Part shown: positions 37,966-49,365 of the stretch, in pieces
Numbering within the stretch: position 1 is the first letter of the stretch
Layout: the number at the start of each line of letters is the position of its first letter
Assembly: GCA_933228895.1 (NCBI GenBank)
Contig: OW121847.1
Coordinates: 79,463,656 to 79,527,655 of the forward strand
Reading direction: 5' to 3'
Length of the DNA: 64,000 nucleotides
Source: Platycnemis pennipes
Lineage: Eukaryota; Arthropoda; Insecta; Odonata; Platycnemididae
Position numbers and translations under genes: made by a program
Notes under the pieces: model-generated
Told to the model about the DNA's origin: nothing
What the model saw: the letters and a program-made list of their open reading frames with translations, nothing else
The model's database searches: none

Positions 37966-39280
37966 CCTTTCCTCCCGATCTGAAGCGCCAATTAGTGCGG
38001 AAAGAGACGGATATGATGATTCATTATCTCCCCAACATTTTTCCGAACTTAAAAATGTAACAAGTTTAGAAAAAATATCCTCGTATAGTAGCAACCTTGT
38101 TTAATTTACGAAATTAAATTTACAGAAAAATCTGGCGAAGGATCAAAATGTCAGGGATCTTACAAATTGAGGGAGCGTTAAAATAATCGAGGCTAATCTC
38201 GAATATAAAAACATCTTCGCGGAACCTGATACACGCAGCATGACGTCCGCAAAGGAAGGGCGTTCTAACGAAGGATTTGTTATCTCGCTAACGTTCAACT
38301 TCCATTTGTTTGGCACTGCTTAAATTTGTCTCGTCGTCTTAGGTTGAGATGGAAATATCACAAGTCGTGCGGTCTGCGACCCATGATAAGCGTTCATGAA
38401 CCACACACAAAAACATTAGTTATCGAAACTAATTAGATATCACAATAAAATCATTACTTTCATGGGTGCACCTATAGTATCAAAATTGAAAAAGAAAATG
38501 ATTATAATGGATTTACCTGCATTTATAAATACACTAGTTACAATTCTGAAGCATTCATGGCGCACATATAAGCTTGCCCTACGTGTTAAACCGTGTGTAT
38601 AACCTGTATCTAATCGACCTGTCGAACTACTTTCGACGACGGCTATCCAGCGTTTCTTCGCTAACAACAGCCTGATGGGAGGCCTTATGTATACAGCTGC
38701 TGGCTTGCATTAATTCGTTAGTGATAATTAACTTTACAACATATGGACACCGGTATTTCGCACAATGAAAACATTTCCCCAATTACCATTCTGTGGCTAA
38801 AAATAAGCATGACCATTATGACTATGCATATTCTTTCAACTACAGGAGAGATAAACAAGAGTTTCCTCAATAATGTGCCCGTGAATGTGCCAATCGCCAA
38901 AAAATGTTTTCGTCGCTGCCAATACCCAAAAATGCTACTGTTCATTAAGTCCATACAATGGTGATCGAATTCTAGCAACTGATCAAGGCGTTAACTGTGA
39001 TAAGCAGTTCCTGATAATCAGTTCTCAATAATTATTTTTATAATTAATGTTTAGCATTATAAAATTTACAAAAATAATATAAAACTCATATCCTGGTGAA
39101 ATAGCTACATGGAAGCCAAAAACCCCATATTCCCTTCCCGTTCTCCTGCCGTTCCCTAGCTTGTTGTGTATTCTTTCTAAAAAGCGGGACTTTCTTAAAA
39201 CCCCGCGGGACGCGGGATAACTTGTTAAAAATCGGGACTGTCCCGCTAAAAGCGGGACGTCTGGTCACCTTAGGTATGAC

Positions 39281-39814
39281 GGAAGAAAAAAATGCTGAGA
39301 GATATTAAAACGGGAGAAAAAAGCGAAGAGTTGATAAATTAATGGCAATATGTTCTCGAACTCTGCGATAGATGATAGAATTAACTAAGAGGGATAGGAA
39401 ACAAATATAAATTCTGAACATTATGGGGGACGGCAGAAGACATGAGCTTCATTGTGTTAAGTAACAACCATCAAGACAGGTCCCGTCAGGAACTGTCCAA
39501 GAGACTATCCTTATCGATAGAACCCCGAATTATGAGACCTAGGAAACAGGCTGCAATCAAATAATTTTTCTCAAATCCATGTTCTGGAACTGGTACCTAT
39601 ATTATTACAGTTATCCTTCAGTTAAAATCAATCATTGTTCCACAATGCTCCATAATAATCCATTTATTCGGTGGCAATTGTTTTACAATATCACCTTGTT
39701 TACAACTAGTTTATCACATTACTTGCTTGCTGAGTCCATTTCTCTTTGAGTCAACAGATAGCCCAGTTACGGTCCCAATTGGCCAATATTATTAATACTG
39801 CTATTAATACTACA
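39281..39814. other. Nothing recognised
   Basis: AT-rich. TATCGATA occurs once at about 39505. No gene. Confidence 0.55.
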
Positions 39815-40140
39815 CTTTTGAGAAACTATAGATAGTTTCTCAAAAGCACTTTCCGGTATGGAAAGTAGGTACCCACTATTAAGAAAACCAGTCCTATGTA
39901 CGGGGATCAATATATATATATATATATACAATAGTTCGCACAAGAGGACACTTAACAACAAACATAGATACACAAAAAAAAAGAGACACTCACAAAGTAA
40001 ACTGGGAGACGTTTCGACGCTCATGGCGCCATTCTCGATCCGGAGAGAGTGATGTTCTCCGGGTAGAGTGAGGGGGTGGAAGGGAAAAAAAGGAGGGGGA
40101 AGAAGGGGCTGGTGGAGGGGAGGAAAATATATATATATGC
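39815..40140 (-). repeat. Hairpin-led repeat, possible Penelope-like relic
   Basis: A perfect 15-bp-arm hairpin (39815-39829 and 39832-39846, CTTTTGAGAAACTAT) is followed by (TA)n at 39910-39929. A minus-strand motif GGCGCCATGAGCGTCGAAAC lies near 40010-40029. A second (TA)n tract is at about 40126-40138. GC stem plus CGAAACGTC words occur in Penelope-like elements beside hammerhead-type motifs. No reverse transcriptase or GIY-YIG sequence is present, so the class is uncertain. Confidence 0.3.
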
Positions 40141-40439
40141 ACATAACGTTTAGGGATGAATTTCAATATCATATGTAGGTACTTACTTCCATAACTGTTT
40201 AATGTTTACGGAAACGATTGGAAAGTACGGACGGACAAGGAAATCGTGAAAAAATTAAGGAACCAAATTTTCAAAGGCCTCAAATATGCTGAAAACTGCG
40301 AACGGCAGCATAAAAGTGAGAATTCCCTTTATTCAATACTGGATACTACTCCCCTCAGTACCCGACATCGCGAAAGAATCGCTGAGTGAGGAAAACACAG
40401 GGTCGTCACTTAGGCTGCCAGAGCGCCGATGAAGGGGAG

Positions 40440-40740
40440 AATAAGAGCGTACCGCCGCGCCGGCCGTTTACCGGCCTTCCGTGTCCCATCCCTCCCCCTC
40501 GACCACCCTTCGTCCACCCGCCAATCGCAGCCTCCCTCCCGAAAAGAAACCAAGCTCCCCAGCCACCTCGTTCCCGATCCCCTGGCTCCCGCTTCAAAAA
40601 ACGTGGGCAGGAAAGCCGGGCCGAAACACCGGACGCTTTCCTCCTCCTCATGATTTATTCCTCAAATGTGCAGCTTTACTCTCTTCCCCTCTTCTCACCC
40701 TGTCCTCCTCCCGACAGAGCATCCTGGGAAAAAATATGAC
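40440..40740. other. Pyrimidine-skewed island
   Basis: C/T-rich, CpG-retaining plus strand (CCCATCCCTCCCCCTCGACC). Five overlapping frames (40386-40739, 40429-40653 and 40481-40744 on plus; 40406-40651 on minus, among others) are open at once, so coding is unlikely. Confidence 0.6.
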
Positions 40741-43489
40741 TTGAGAAAACAATCCAAGACTATTTTTTTCACCCGAGGGAGAAAAAACATTAGGATAGAA
40801 TTCCCTCGCATAAATCGCGTCATCACCGTAGGAATAGTTTCGACTTTTGCCCGTAAGCGCATTATATGTGATTAAAAAACATAAGACAAGCGCTATAAAT
40901 GCTGCATCCATAAATCCTCCCGCAAGTTACGAAACAAAGTTTTCGTCGCGAATTTCGTAGGAAGACCTGCGAATTAAGCCGGCAGATGAGATACTTGCGC
41001 ACGTCATGCGGGATTAGCGACACAAAGTGGATCCGGACAAAACAGAATTAGCCGACGGCGCGTTCCATAAATAGGTTAAAATTATTCTAATGTAGGCCAA
41101 ATTCGATTAATAATACGAACACACCTTAATTAAAATCAATTGGATCAAATCACACTTATTATCAATTATGTTTCTACGGCATACCCTATCCTCTAATTTA
41201 GCATATTTAAGCAGTGAAACGAGAAACGGCCAAACATCATAGAAAAGGTATCAACTCCCACAAAAAGTTTTACTTTGATATAAAAGTTTTAGAGAGCATG
41301 AAATGTAATTTATCCTTACACCAAGAGCACAAATTAAAAACATATTCGAATTCTCCTTTATAACATCTCAGATTTCACAGAATCCCCTAACACAATGCAT
41401 TTTTATGATAATGTGCTGTCATAGTGGCTAAAAGTTACATGAGTTGATATGATATTGGCATAACTTGCAAGCATAAATATAACTCACCCTAGCGATTTAC
41501 AAGAAATGTATATAAGGCCTCCATTGAATTCCATCTCGCATGTTATAAATATAAACGTTGCTATAAGAAAACAAATTGGAGGTAGTTTTCCCCTTCACCC
41601 TTGCTGGAATGCATAGTTTTCCATTATAGAGAATGTTACTGGTATTTGACCGACATACTTAGGCAGTGGTGGGGAACGATCCCCCAGTAGCAGGAAGAGT
41701 TATAAAACGCATTTCATGTGAGTTACTCCATTTTCTTTGTCGCTTCAATATCTTCGATAATTACAATATCCACGTATTACTGCGACAAATGCAGCAGGGC
41801 GGGGAAATGTCTAGCGAAATACAACCTGTCCTTTAAATTTTTGATGTTGTAAATGGGAATAATACGTTTACTTTCACACATCGTCCTTCATTTAAAAACA
41901 TATTTGTGAATAATTTTCTTACAATAGGTTCATAACGGTATTAGAATCAGCCAGGATATTTAACATCACATGCTGGAACACAAATTTTTACATTAAAGAA
42001 GGTAGATGGATCTGTTTAAGACGGTGTTGGCTATTGCAGAAGGAAAAAGTATTTGAATGGCACACGAGAAAGGGTAATAGGCCCTCTTGATGCATCAAAT
42101 TAATATTTTATAATTAAGACATATAAACATCTAAGCATCGTCTACCTGCCAGGAAAACAAATACATGCCGGGAAATTTCAATAAAAGTGGATAAGAATGT
42201 AAATGCTATGGCAATGATAAACATTTACAACCACATATTGTAGTTTCTGCTCAAGTATCGCGAACTAGCTACCAGATCTTAACGGAGTTAAGATTTAACT
42301 CTTAACTTTAAAGTTAAGTTTAAGACTTAACCCGCTGATACGCACAAAGCAGAATTTCCACAGAGGAAAAGATAATTTATCTTGACATAGACAGCTTCGG
42401 GAAATAATAAAATAAAACCTAAACACGAGCAAACAACGGAGTAAGACATATTAATATGGCACAGGGCGATTGAGATGATAAGGTAAAAAGCAATGCGACT
42501 TCACATTTTGCCTCTCTGCAAAGAGTGAAATACACTATTGTCAATGAGATTCTTAAAAAAGTAGTTTTTACTACTTAACCGGGACCGCGACTAAAGTCCG
42601 TGACCAGGACAAAAGGTATAGATTTGTAGCATTCTGTTAAGATTATCTTTGTGTAACCACCATCCTTCTACGGAAACTTCAATTGAATTAAGCCACAGGG
42701 TAATATATGCTTACTCTTCTGCGCGATCGAAAATACACGCTTGATCTTGCACTAAAATATGAAGCAATTTTTTTCCTGGTAATGTTGAAAACACTTTGTA
42801 AATTTCGTAATGCCAAAGTATAATATAATAGAATAGTGTAAACTTGATATAATTCAGGTAATATTTTCACCGAAACTTTTTTACGCCTAAATCAATCAAA
42901 ATTTATGTAGTGGAATAGCCAGAGAGCAACTGCCTTGTTTGAATTTTTTTCAATGGTACACCACTAGCAGTGAACGAATAGAATTATATATTTAATAATT
43001 AATCCCCTTAAAAGAGTTTTACATCTCATTTGTACTATGATTCATATTTCATTAGGCGCGAGTAAAATAATAGAGCAAGCCTGGATAATAATCAATGACT
43101 GCCACACACTCGTATAGTAGTAAAAAAAGTAGGTACTATAAAAAATTGGAATTAGAGGTTTGCACAAAAATGAGAGAGAAGGAAAAATGAGAATCACTCG
43201 TACGTGCTATGTGATGATACGCGAGAATAGTACTAGGGAATGCTACACTAAATCTTCGTTCACACAGAGTACTTAACGAGAGAATCAAACGGGAATGATA
43301 AAGAGGGTGATAACAGGGAGGAGCGTAGTGAATGAGGAAGGAGAAATTAGAGAAAATGGTGAGGGAACGGAATTGGATAGGGACGATAACTCATCCTGTC
43401 GGAGTAAACTGATTTGAGTCTCCAAAATTCGGAAAATGAGGCGATGCGAACGTTGTTTTCATTTGTTAACGTTGATAAGTGGCGCTAAT
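40741..43489. other. AT-rich stretch with one strong palindrome
   Basis: At 42301-42318 CTTAACTTTAAAGTTAAG is a perfect 18-bp palindrome inside a wider TTAACT-rich inverted cluster (42285-42332). Nothing else was recognised in about 2.7 kb. Confidence 0.55.
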
Positions 43490-44050
43490 ATCTTATTTCC
43501 CGAAGCGCCCCGAGCTCTCCGCCATACAGAACCCATTTGCTCCGTCTTTCGACGAGTTCCGCGAAAACCCTTAGCGTGCCATCTCACCCCTCATTCGCAA
43601 ACGACTGCCCCGCCAACCTTCACCCCAAGTGGAGACCGACCCTCCCTCCCACACGAAGCCGCAGGTTATCCGGGGCCTACAACAAAATTCGCTCCCTTTA
43701 TTTCCCATACCTACCTACCTACTCCAGCCCGTCACAGCCCTTCTGTGCCTGAAAGCTTCGATCCTATCTTCTCCCTTTCTTCCCTTCACCTATTTCCAAG
43801 TTCCCATCACTCGACTCTCTTTCTCTCTCTCTCTCTATTTTAACGAACCCCGAACACATCCAACTACTCTTCCTCCCTTTTACCTCGTCTCGAAACCGAG
43901 GGATCCGCCAACGCCAACTCCAGCGACAATCGCAGTAATCCCTCTTCCCGTCCGCGAAATCTTAAGCTCGGAGTTTAATTGCCTCGGCTTCGGGAAAACT
44001 TGAATCCGGTCCCCCGACCAGCACACCGCATTCCCGCACAATGTTCCCCT
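43490..44050. other. Pyrimidine-skewed island
   Basis: C/T-rich, CpG-containing plus strand with a (TC)n tract at about 43814-43837. Two overlapping plus frames of 135 and 124 codons are low-complexity Pro/Ser/Thr translations. Confidence 0.6.
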
Positions 44051-45549
44051 CCGCCCACCCCTCTCCAACAATTCCCGAGTCGGAAGTCGGCGAGCGTATT
44101 TTTTTTATTGTCGTCAAAGGTTTTTATTCAACGGGTTCCCAACGATTTGAGAAAAAATTGTCGGGAGGAGGGATGGAGGAGAGACGTGGAGGAGAATAAT
44201 CTTCTCGTAGCGTCAGATTATTTTCTTTCGCGTTCTCTCACGGAGTGAGAGGAGTCCTCGAGGTTCCATCGTTCGAGACACAGGGGAAAGTTTGGTAGGA
44301 GCGGCACAAAAGGTACCAGATTGGAGAAAAAATCGCCGGGTAGACTCGATTTGTCCTCCCCTTCCCGGTACCAATCAACGGTAGAGATAACGGATTAGCC
44401 CGAATAACCTAATTTTGAGAATAATGTGTTGGCGGTACATTCCCGTCTCCCATCAGACGGGACGAAGAAAAATCAAATCCGTGCTCTTAAATTCAAAGTT
44501 ACGAGTTCATCATGTCAATGGGAGTTTTATGACCTTCGTAAAAATACTACGGAATGAGAAAGGGCAAGTGAAGACAAACTTTATCCTCCCCAAATTGATT
44601 ACTTTCAGACAAGATACTATTTGAGGCATCTAAATACGTTTATCGCACTATCTTGCTAAGATAGCCATCTGAGGATTATTCCCTTATAGCTAACTTCCAA
44701 CTACCTGTTATACCATTGTATTGAAGACCATTGCATAATTATTGTTAGGAAAAAATGTTCACCGTTTATCGAAGCCTTTCAAGATGGAAAGCCATTAAAT
44801 ACTTTTAATTTTTATCCTAATTTTCCATATTTTATTTGTGCGATCCGGAAGTTCTTAAAATGTTTATTTCACCCACAATAAAACTCTTCATACCAGCTGG
44901 TAACGAATCCATGTCCTTTTTAGCAGATGCTTAGCATTCCCTTAAGGAGAAATGGGTAGAAGTTTTTGAAAAATGCCAAGTGCCAAAAATGCCATAATAC
45001 TTTCACCAGCCACTACATGGCTACCCACCGTCTAGGTGAATCCATGCACCATTTCAGCCACTCAAGACATTGGACCTTGCCATCAATTATTTTACTCTCG
45101 TCAGCCCATTTTCCCCTTCGATGAAATGGCCCGTATAAAGTTATTGGAATATTTTATAATTTATTATTTCGTATTACCCCTGGATGTATGAAATGTGCAT
45201 GTTTTGCCGAGCGAGAGCGTAAAGATTCATTCACTTTCTCATAGAAAGCCTATCGTTGCCAGAAAAATCAGTATTTGGAGCAGAATAGCTCTGAAGAGAA
45301 CCTACTATGAAACCCACAGGCGTTAAAGTTACATAGATGGAGGCAAAGCCCATCCGCAAGTTATGCAAGCAATTATCTGCTGATAATGTGATAAATCGTT
45401 ATTACCAGTAAAGGGAATCGGATTGTTCTGTACCATACCTACTACATCAATCATTGAATCCTTAGTAAAGCAAGATGCGAAAATTTCTCCACACATGCAC
45501 AACGGGATTCAATATCTCCTTCATTTACTTGCCTTAGATATATAATAAA
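44051..45549. other. Nothing recognised
   Basis: AT-rich flank of the Helitron; one 69-codon frame at 44415-44624 without motif. Confidence 0.55.
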
Positions 45550-45639
45550 CAAGCTGACCCGGCCACGCGTTGCTGTGGCTCAATCTGGTTAAATGGAAAG
45601 CGCACGTTTATAGTATGTTTAATTTCACAATTATTATGG

Positions 45640-46016
45640 GTATACAATATATCTCAGCTGATCGATTGTTTTGCAGCTGGACACGCATATTTGTATATAA
45701 TTTTAACGTCTTTACATGTCGTCAGAAAGTAGAATATTTCAGGCAAGCATTTATTTCATCCGCTAGTGTCAATCGAGGAATTACAGGTAATGTTTGCCTG
45801 AAATGTCGTGCAAGCAATATTAATGCGTTCTCAAATGGTCTCAGGATTCAACGGAAATCTTGCAATGATCGATCCAGAGCCTCGAGCGATGCTTTGTGCA
45901 CCATTGTGCATTCATCGCAAGCAATAAGTTGGCATTTCTGAAATATTTGTCCCATGCCGGATGATTTGAATATGTTGCACGTGAGTGTTTCAATGAATTG
46001 CAAGTTCAAAGGGATG
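45640..46016 (-). pseudogene. Helitron Pif1-type helicase fragment
   Basis: The minus strand reads LPLNLQFIETLTCNIF, then SSGMGQIFQKCQLIACDECT with the Walker-B DEC (codons at 45909-45917), then SLEALDRSLQDF and a stop (45848-45850). It resumes as FRQTLPVIPRLTLADEINAC (FRQTLPV at 45782-45802, helicase motif III). A second stop follows, then LKLYTNMRVQLQNNRSAEI. The order matches the central part of the Helitron RepHel helicase. The Walker-A region, the C-terminal part and the Rep nuclease are absent. Two in-frame stops but no frameshift were seen across 120 codons. Confidence 0.85.
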
Positions 46017-46019
46017 CAC

Positions 46020-46640
46020 ATCCCGTCTCCAGTGTTGATATTGTATTCTCGATATTGTATAAACCTTCATGGAGTGAACAAAACAACTAACCAAAGCTTC
46101 ATGGAAATTGGATGAATGTTGTGGTAATGCATGAAGTTATCAATATTGTATCGATACAGTATCGATATTGTAATGATACTTTATAAAACTTTGATAAAAA
46201 ACACCTAAATAATTTCACCTCAATTTTGTAACAACAATGTATCGATTTATCCATATTTTATCGATATTATATCGATACAGTATCGACATTGAATTATCGA
46301 TTTTGTAGAAACCTTCGCGGAGCGTACTCAATAACTTTCCAAAGTTTCATGGCGATCCGATGAATGGTGTAGTAATGCATAAAGGACAAACACATTATAT
46401 ACATTCGATACAGTATCGATATTGCAACGATACATTCCTTTTAAAAAACTAAATAATTTCACCTCAATTTTGTATCAATAATGTATCAATTTATTGATAC
46501 TTTAGCGATATTATATCGATAAAGTATCGATATTGAAATATCGATTCCGTAGTCCTCTTTTCGGGAATCTACTCAACAACTTCCCAAAGTTTCATGGAGA
46601 TCCGATGAATGGTGTAGTAATGCATAAAGGACATACACAC
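46020..46640. repeat. 246-bp tandem array with TATCGATA words
   Basis: Landmark CCAAAG(C/T)TTCATGG starts at 46091, 46339 and 46584, giving periods of 248 and 245 bp and about 2.5 units. Each unit carries one or two TATCGATA palindromes near CAGTATCGATATTG; I count seven exact TATCGATA words in all. A (CA)n tract follows at about 46631-46660 and (TA)n to 46679. The array fills the 5' half of the Helitron. Confidence 0.8.
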
Positions 46641-46681
46641 ACATACACACACACACATACATTCATTTTTATATATATAGA

Positions 46682-48049
46682 TATCTCGTGATAGAATTTC
46701 GGCGAAATATGTGAGTAATTTTAGTATGACAGCGTTAAAATTATTAATTAGGGACAAGGATTTTACGAAAAATGGAGAAATGACACACTCTACCAGAAAA
46801 TACACCGAACGAAATTAATGATTTAAGATTATTTCTCTGTTGCAATATAACAAGAGGACATAAAACTGTCGTTTATGGGAATTTTCCAACAAAAATTCGG
46901 AAAAGCTTATGCCGGAAAATAGGGATTATCCACAAAATTGAGTTATACCTGCCAAATTGAATTAGTGAAATTAGAAAAACTTTTAGAAGAACTTTCTAGG
47001 TTTGACTATTAAATTCGCTTATTTCACAATATGGAAGTTGACGATGTAACACTTTTAACCACATAATAATGGCGTCTTAAATGTGGTTGTGTTCTCTCTC
47101 AAATAGTTGGATTACGACGATGCATTTTCAGTAGAGGGTAAAGGGAATACGAGGAAAGGAAAATAATGTGCGTTCCGGTTTCTTTAAATTGAAAACTAAT
47201 TTGAACTATCCTGAGGGCAGGAGTACACACCACCACACACAGACAAAGTTTTCTTCAGATCCACCATCGACGGACAAAAATGTTTTAAAGTAGAGATTAG
47301 GATGATCGACGAAATTAATAAGGTAATCTACCACGAATTCTATGGTACAATATCTGATCCGAATTTATAACAGACAGGAACAGGCGAATGCATATATTGC
47401 TTTGTATAACTTTAAAGATAGCTCAGGGTAAGTATCTTTTTTTGCGAAACTGTTTGATATTTCCTCAATTTCGATTTCATATATTATTTCCTCAATTTCG
47501 ATTATTTCCAGTTCTTTTACATATTGAGACGCCAGTTGATGGAACTCACTGACTAATTCATCCAATATTAATTTTAGAGTTAAGCCCTCACATTTAACCT
47601 TCGGTTGAATTTGAAGATTCAAGGTATTTAACAAGAAAAAAAGTTGCTACGCAAACACGCAGCGTCATCACTTAAAACTCGAACAGCATCAACGCGAACG
47701 CTACTAACTTCTAACAATCCCTTTTGTAGCGCTGCTACGGGTCGCTTCCTCTTGTATGCCATAAGTATACATATACCCATCTAAATCCGTCTGTTCAGCC
47801 TCGCTCCTTCACGCGCTCAAAACGTAGAATATGTGTTCCCACGCAGCACTACTCCGAATCCGACCTTTTCCTCCGCCAACTCTTATGGAATAACGATTTA
47901 CGTTATCCGCTCGTAGCACACAGCATCCTCTGAGACATTTCGCACCTCCTCCCACTCGCGGTCTGGACCGGACGCCGAGAGAAGGCAGTGGAAACGCGAC
48001 CTTTCGAAGAAGAATACGGAGTGAGGGCCGCTGAGGTAACCAAGACGAC
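46682..48049. other. Nothing recognised except a short tandem repeat
   Basis: A 27-bp tandem pair (TTCCTCAATTTCGATT at 47461 and 47488) lies here. It makes the 89-codon minus frame at 47365-47634 read as repeated Glu/Ile. No gene. Confidence 0.55.
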
Positions 48050-48290
48050 AGCCGTTGCTACACTCGCCTCTCCCCTCTCCCTTTCCCTTCTCCCCCGCCG
48101 TGTACAATGGACCTTTCTTCTTCCACGCTCGGAATTTCGATTCCGCAGGGCGGAGGGACTCGGGCGTCGGAATCAGTTCCTCGACCGCGTTCAGCATACC
48201 GCCTCGATTTCATTCCGATCGCGACACACGAGGTTCACAAGAAACGAACAGTTCCCAATTTGCATCCCAGTGCTTTAGGTTTCTCAAAGC
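48050..48290. other. GC-richer block
   Basis: CpG-containing, partly C/T-rich sequence with three plus frames and one minus frame open together. Weaker skew than the other islands. No gene recognised. Confidence 0.45.
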
Positions 48291-48915
48291 GTCTGGAATG
48301 CAAGAATTAGTGATATCCCAAAATGAGATTCTATAAATTTTTAGCAAGAACATCAGGTTGTTTCAACGAATTTGAACGCTTTGGTTTCCAAACGGGAATA
48401 AATAATATAGCACACTCTTATTGCACGATACCAATCACATCTCCTCGAGTAATTTACCCTTTTCCGCTAAAGTTATGAGAAAGTTTTAATGCACAAAATT
48501 TGTCCCAAATCTATCTATCCGAAACCCAAATTTTACAATCAGTATCCGAACGATATACCCAATGGTAGGTATACTACGGCAGCATGTTCCAAGCAATGAG
48601 TAGGCATTTTTTTAAATTCTCGGTATGCGCTTAACTACAACTAATTACTTGAGTATCGAATAACACATGTAGTTATGCATATTATTTCGTGCGATATGCG
48701 ACTTTACCCGCAGGTATATTATCGTTGATGGCACTTCCTATCTCATCGCTAACTGCTACAATTCACTCACGCACCGATTTCTCTCATGCAGTACGGCCAT
48801 AGACTATCCACACTATCCATGACAGGGGTTTGGTCGGCAGAATGTTTCCATCTCATCCCACCGTCCACCAATATCCTCCATTTGCCGGATTGAAGGCGAA
48901 TTCTCTGATCCCCGC

Positions 48916-49357
48916 CAGGCACGTAGCCAGAAATTTGATTCGGGGGAGGGGAGACTTAGTCCAGGGAAGCGTAACTTGAAACAAATCAGCTTTGCCCATA
49001 CTGTGCCGACATGTTACAAATCTTTTCCCTTAATTTTCAGTGCTTGGTATTTACTTATACAATGCCCATTCCTATCTCTTCTCACTGTTGAAGTTCACCA
49101 CTTACCTTCTTATGAAGGAGTTAATATGACAGGCCCCAGAACAGAAGTTCAACGCATGCATACATATCAGATTTAAAAATAGAGTTATTAATCACACGCA
49201 TGCATCAAAGTAGTGATCACGTTTCAAGACACTTAACACTTGAATTATACGCTATGTAATCCGGATTAAAATGCCCAGTCAACAGAATCAGAGCATCAAA
49301 AGTATTGGGAAAAAAAATTTCGGGGATGGCTGGAGTCCCCCCATGGCTACGTGCCTG
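48916..49357. mobile_element. Non-autonomous hAT element (MITE), 442 bp
   Basis: Terminal inverted repeats CAGGCACGTAGCCA (48916-48929) and TGGCTACGTGCCTG (49344-49357) are perfect over 14 bp. The inner sequence remains partly inverted (GATTCGGGGGAGGGG against CTGGAGTCCCCCC). The 8-bp duplication ATCCCCGC flanks both sides exactly (48908-48915 and 49358-49365). CAGG ends with an 8-bp duplication place it in the hAT superfamily. No transposase is encoded; the open frame at 48976-49176 has no motif. Its ends differ from those of the 4978-bp element at 34295, so it belongs to a different hAT family. Confidence 0.9.
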
Positions 49358-49365
49358 ATCCCCGC

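Larger units (their letters stand above)
34295..39272. mobile_element. hAT-family element, 4978 bp, possibly composite
   Basis: The ends are inverted: TAAGGTGACCAGATTTCTGA on the left and, reversed, TAAGGTGACCAGACGTCCCG on the right. The 8-bp duplication GGTATGAC flanks them exactly (34287-34294 and 39273-39280), the hallmark of hAT insertion. Subterminal CGGGAC words repeat near both ends, as expected for transposase binding sites. A minus-strand transposase remnant lies at 34884-35601. A third, right-type end lies inside at about 36400-36495. The distal half (36496-39130) holds a family-B repeat and a SINE but no transposase. The element is immobile by itself. Confidence 0.85.
45550..46681 (-). 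mobile_element. Helitron, 1132 bp, internally decayed
   Basis: On the minus strand the element begins TCTATATATATAAAAATGAA at 46681, directly after an A. It ends with a hairpin GCCAC-AGCAACGC-GTGGC (stem of 5 bp) followed by CGGGTCAGCTTG at 45550 and then a T. A 5' TC, insertion between A and T, and a 3' hairpin about 12 nt before a CT-NN end are Helitron features. The terminal CTTG differs by one base from the usual CTRR. Inside are a Helitron helicase fragment (45640-46016) and a 246-bp tandem array (about 46020-46640). There is no Rep domain, so it is not autonomous. Confidence 0.75.

Noticed and set aside
45570..45941. 123-codon plus-strand open frame
   Set aside because: It is the antisense shadow of the Helitron helicase fragment, whose motifs are clear on the minus strand.
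47365..47634. Coiled-coil-like Glu/Ile-rich minus-strand protein
   Set aside because: The acidic repeat is explained by a 27-bp tandem duplication in AT-rich DNA; no further support.
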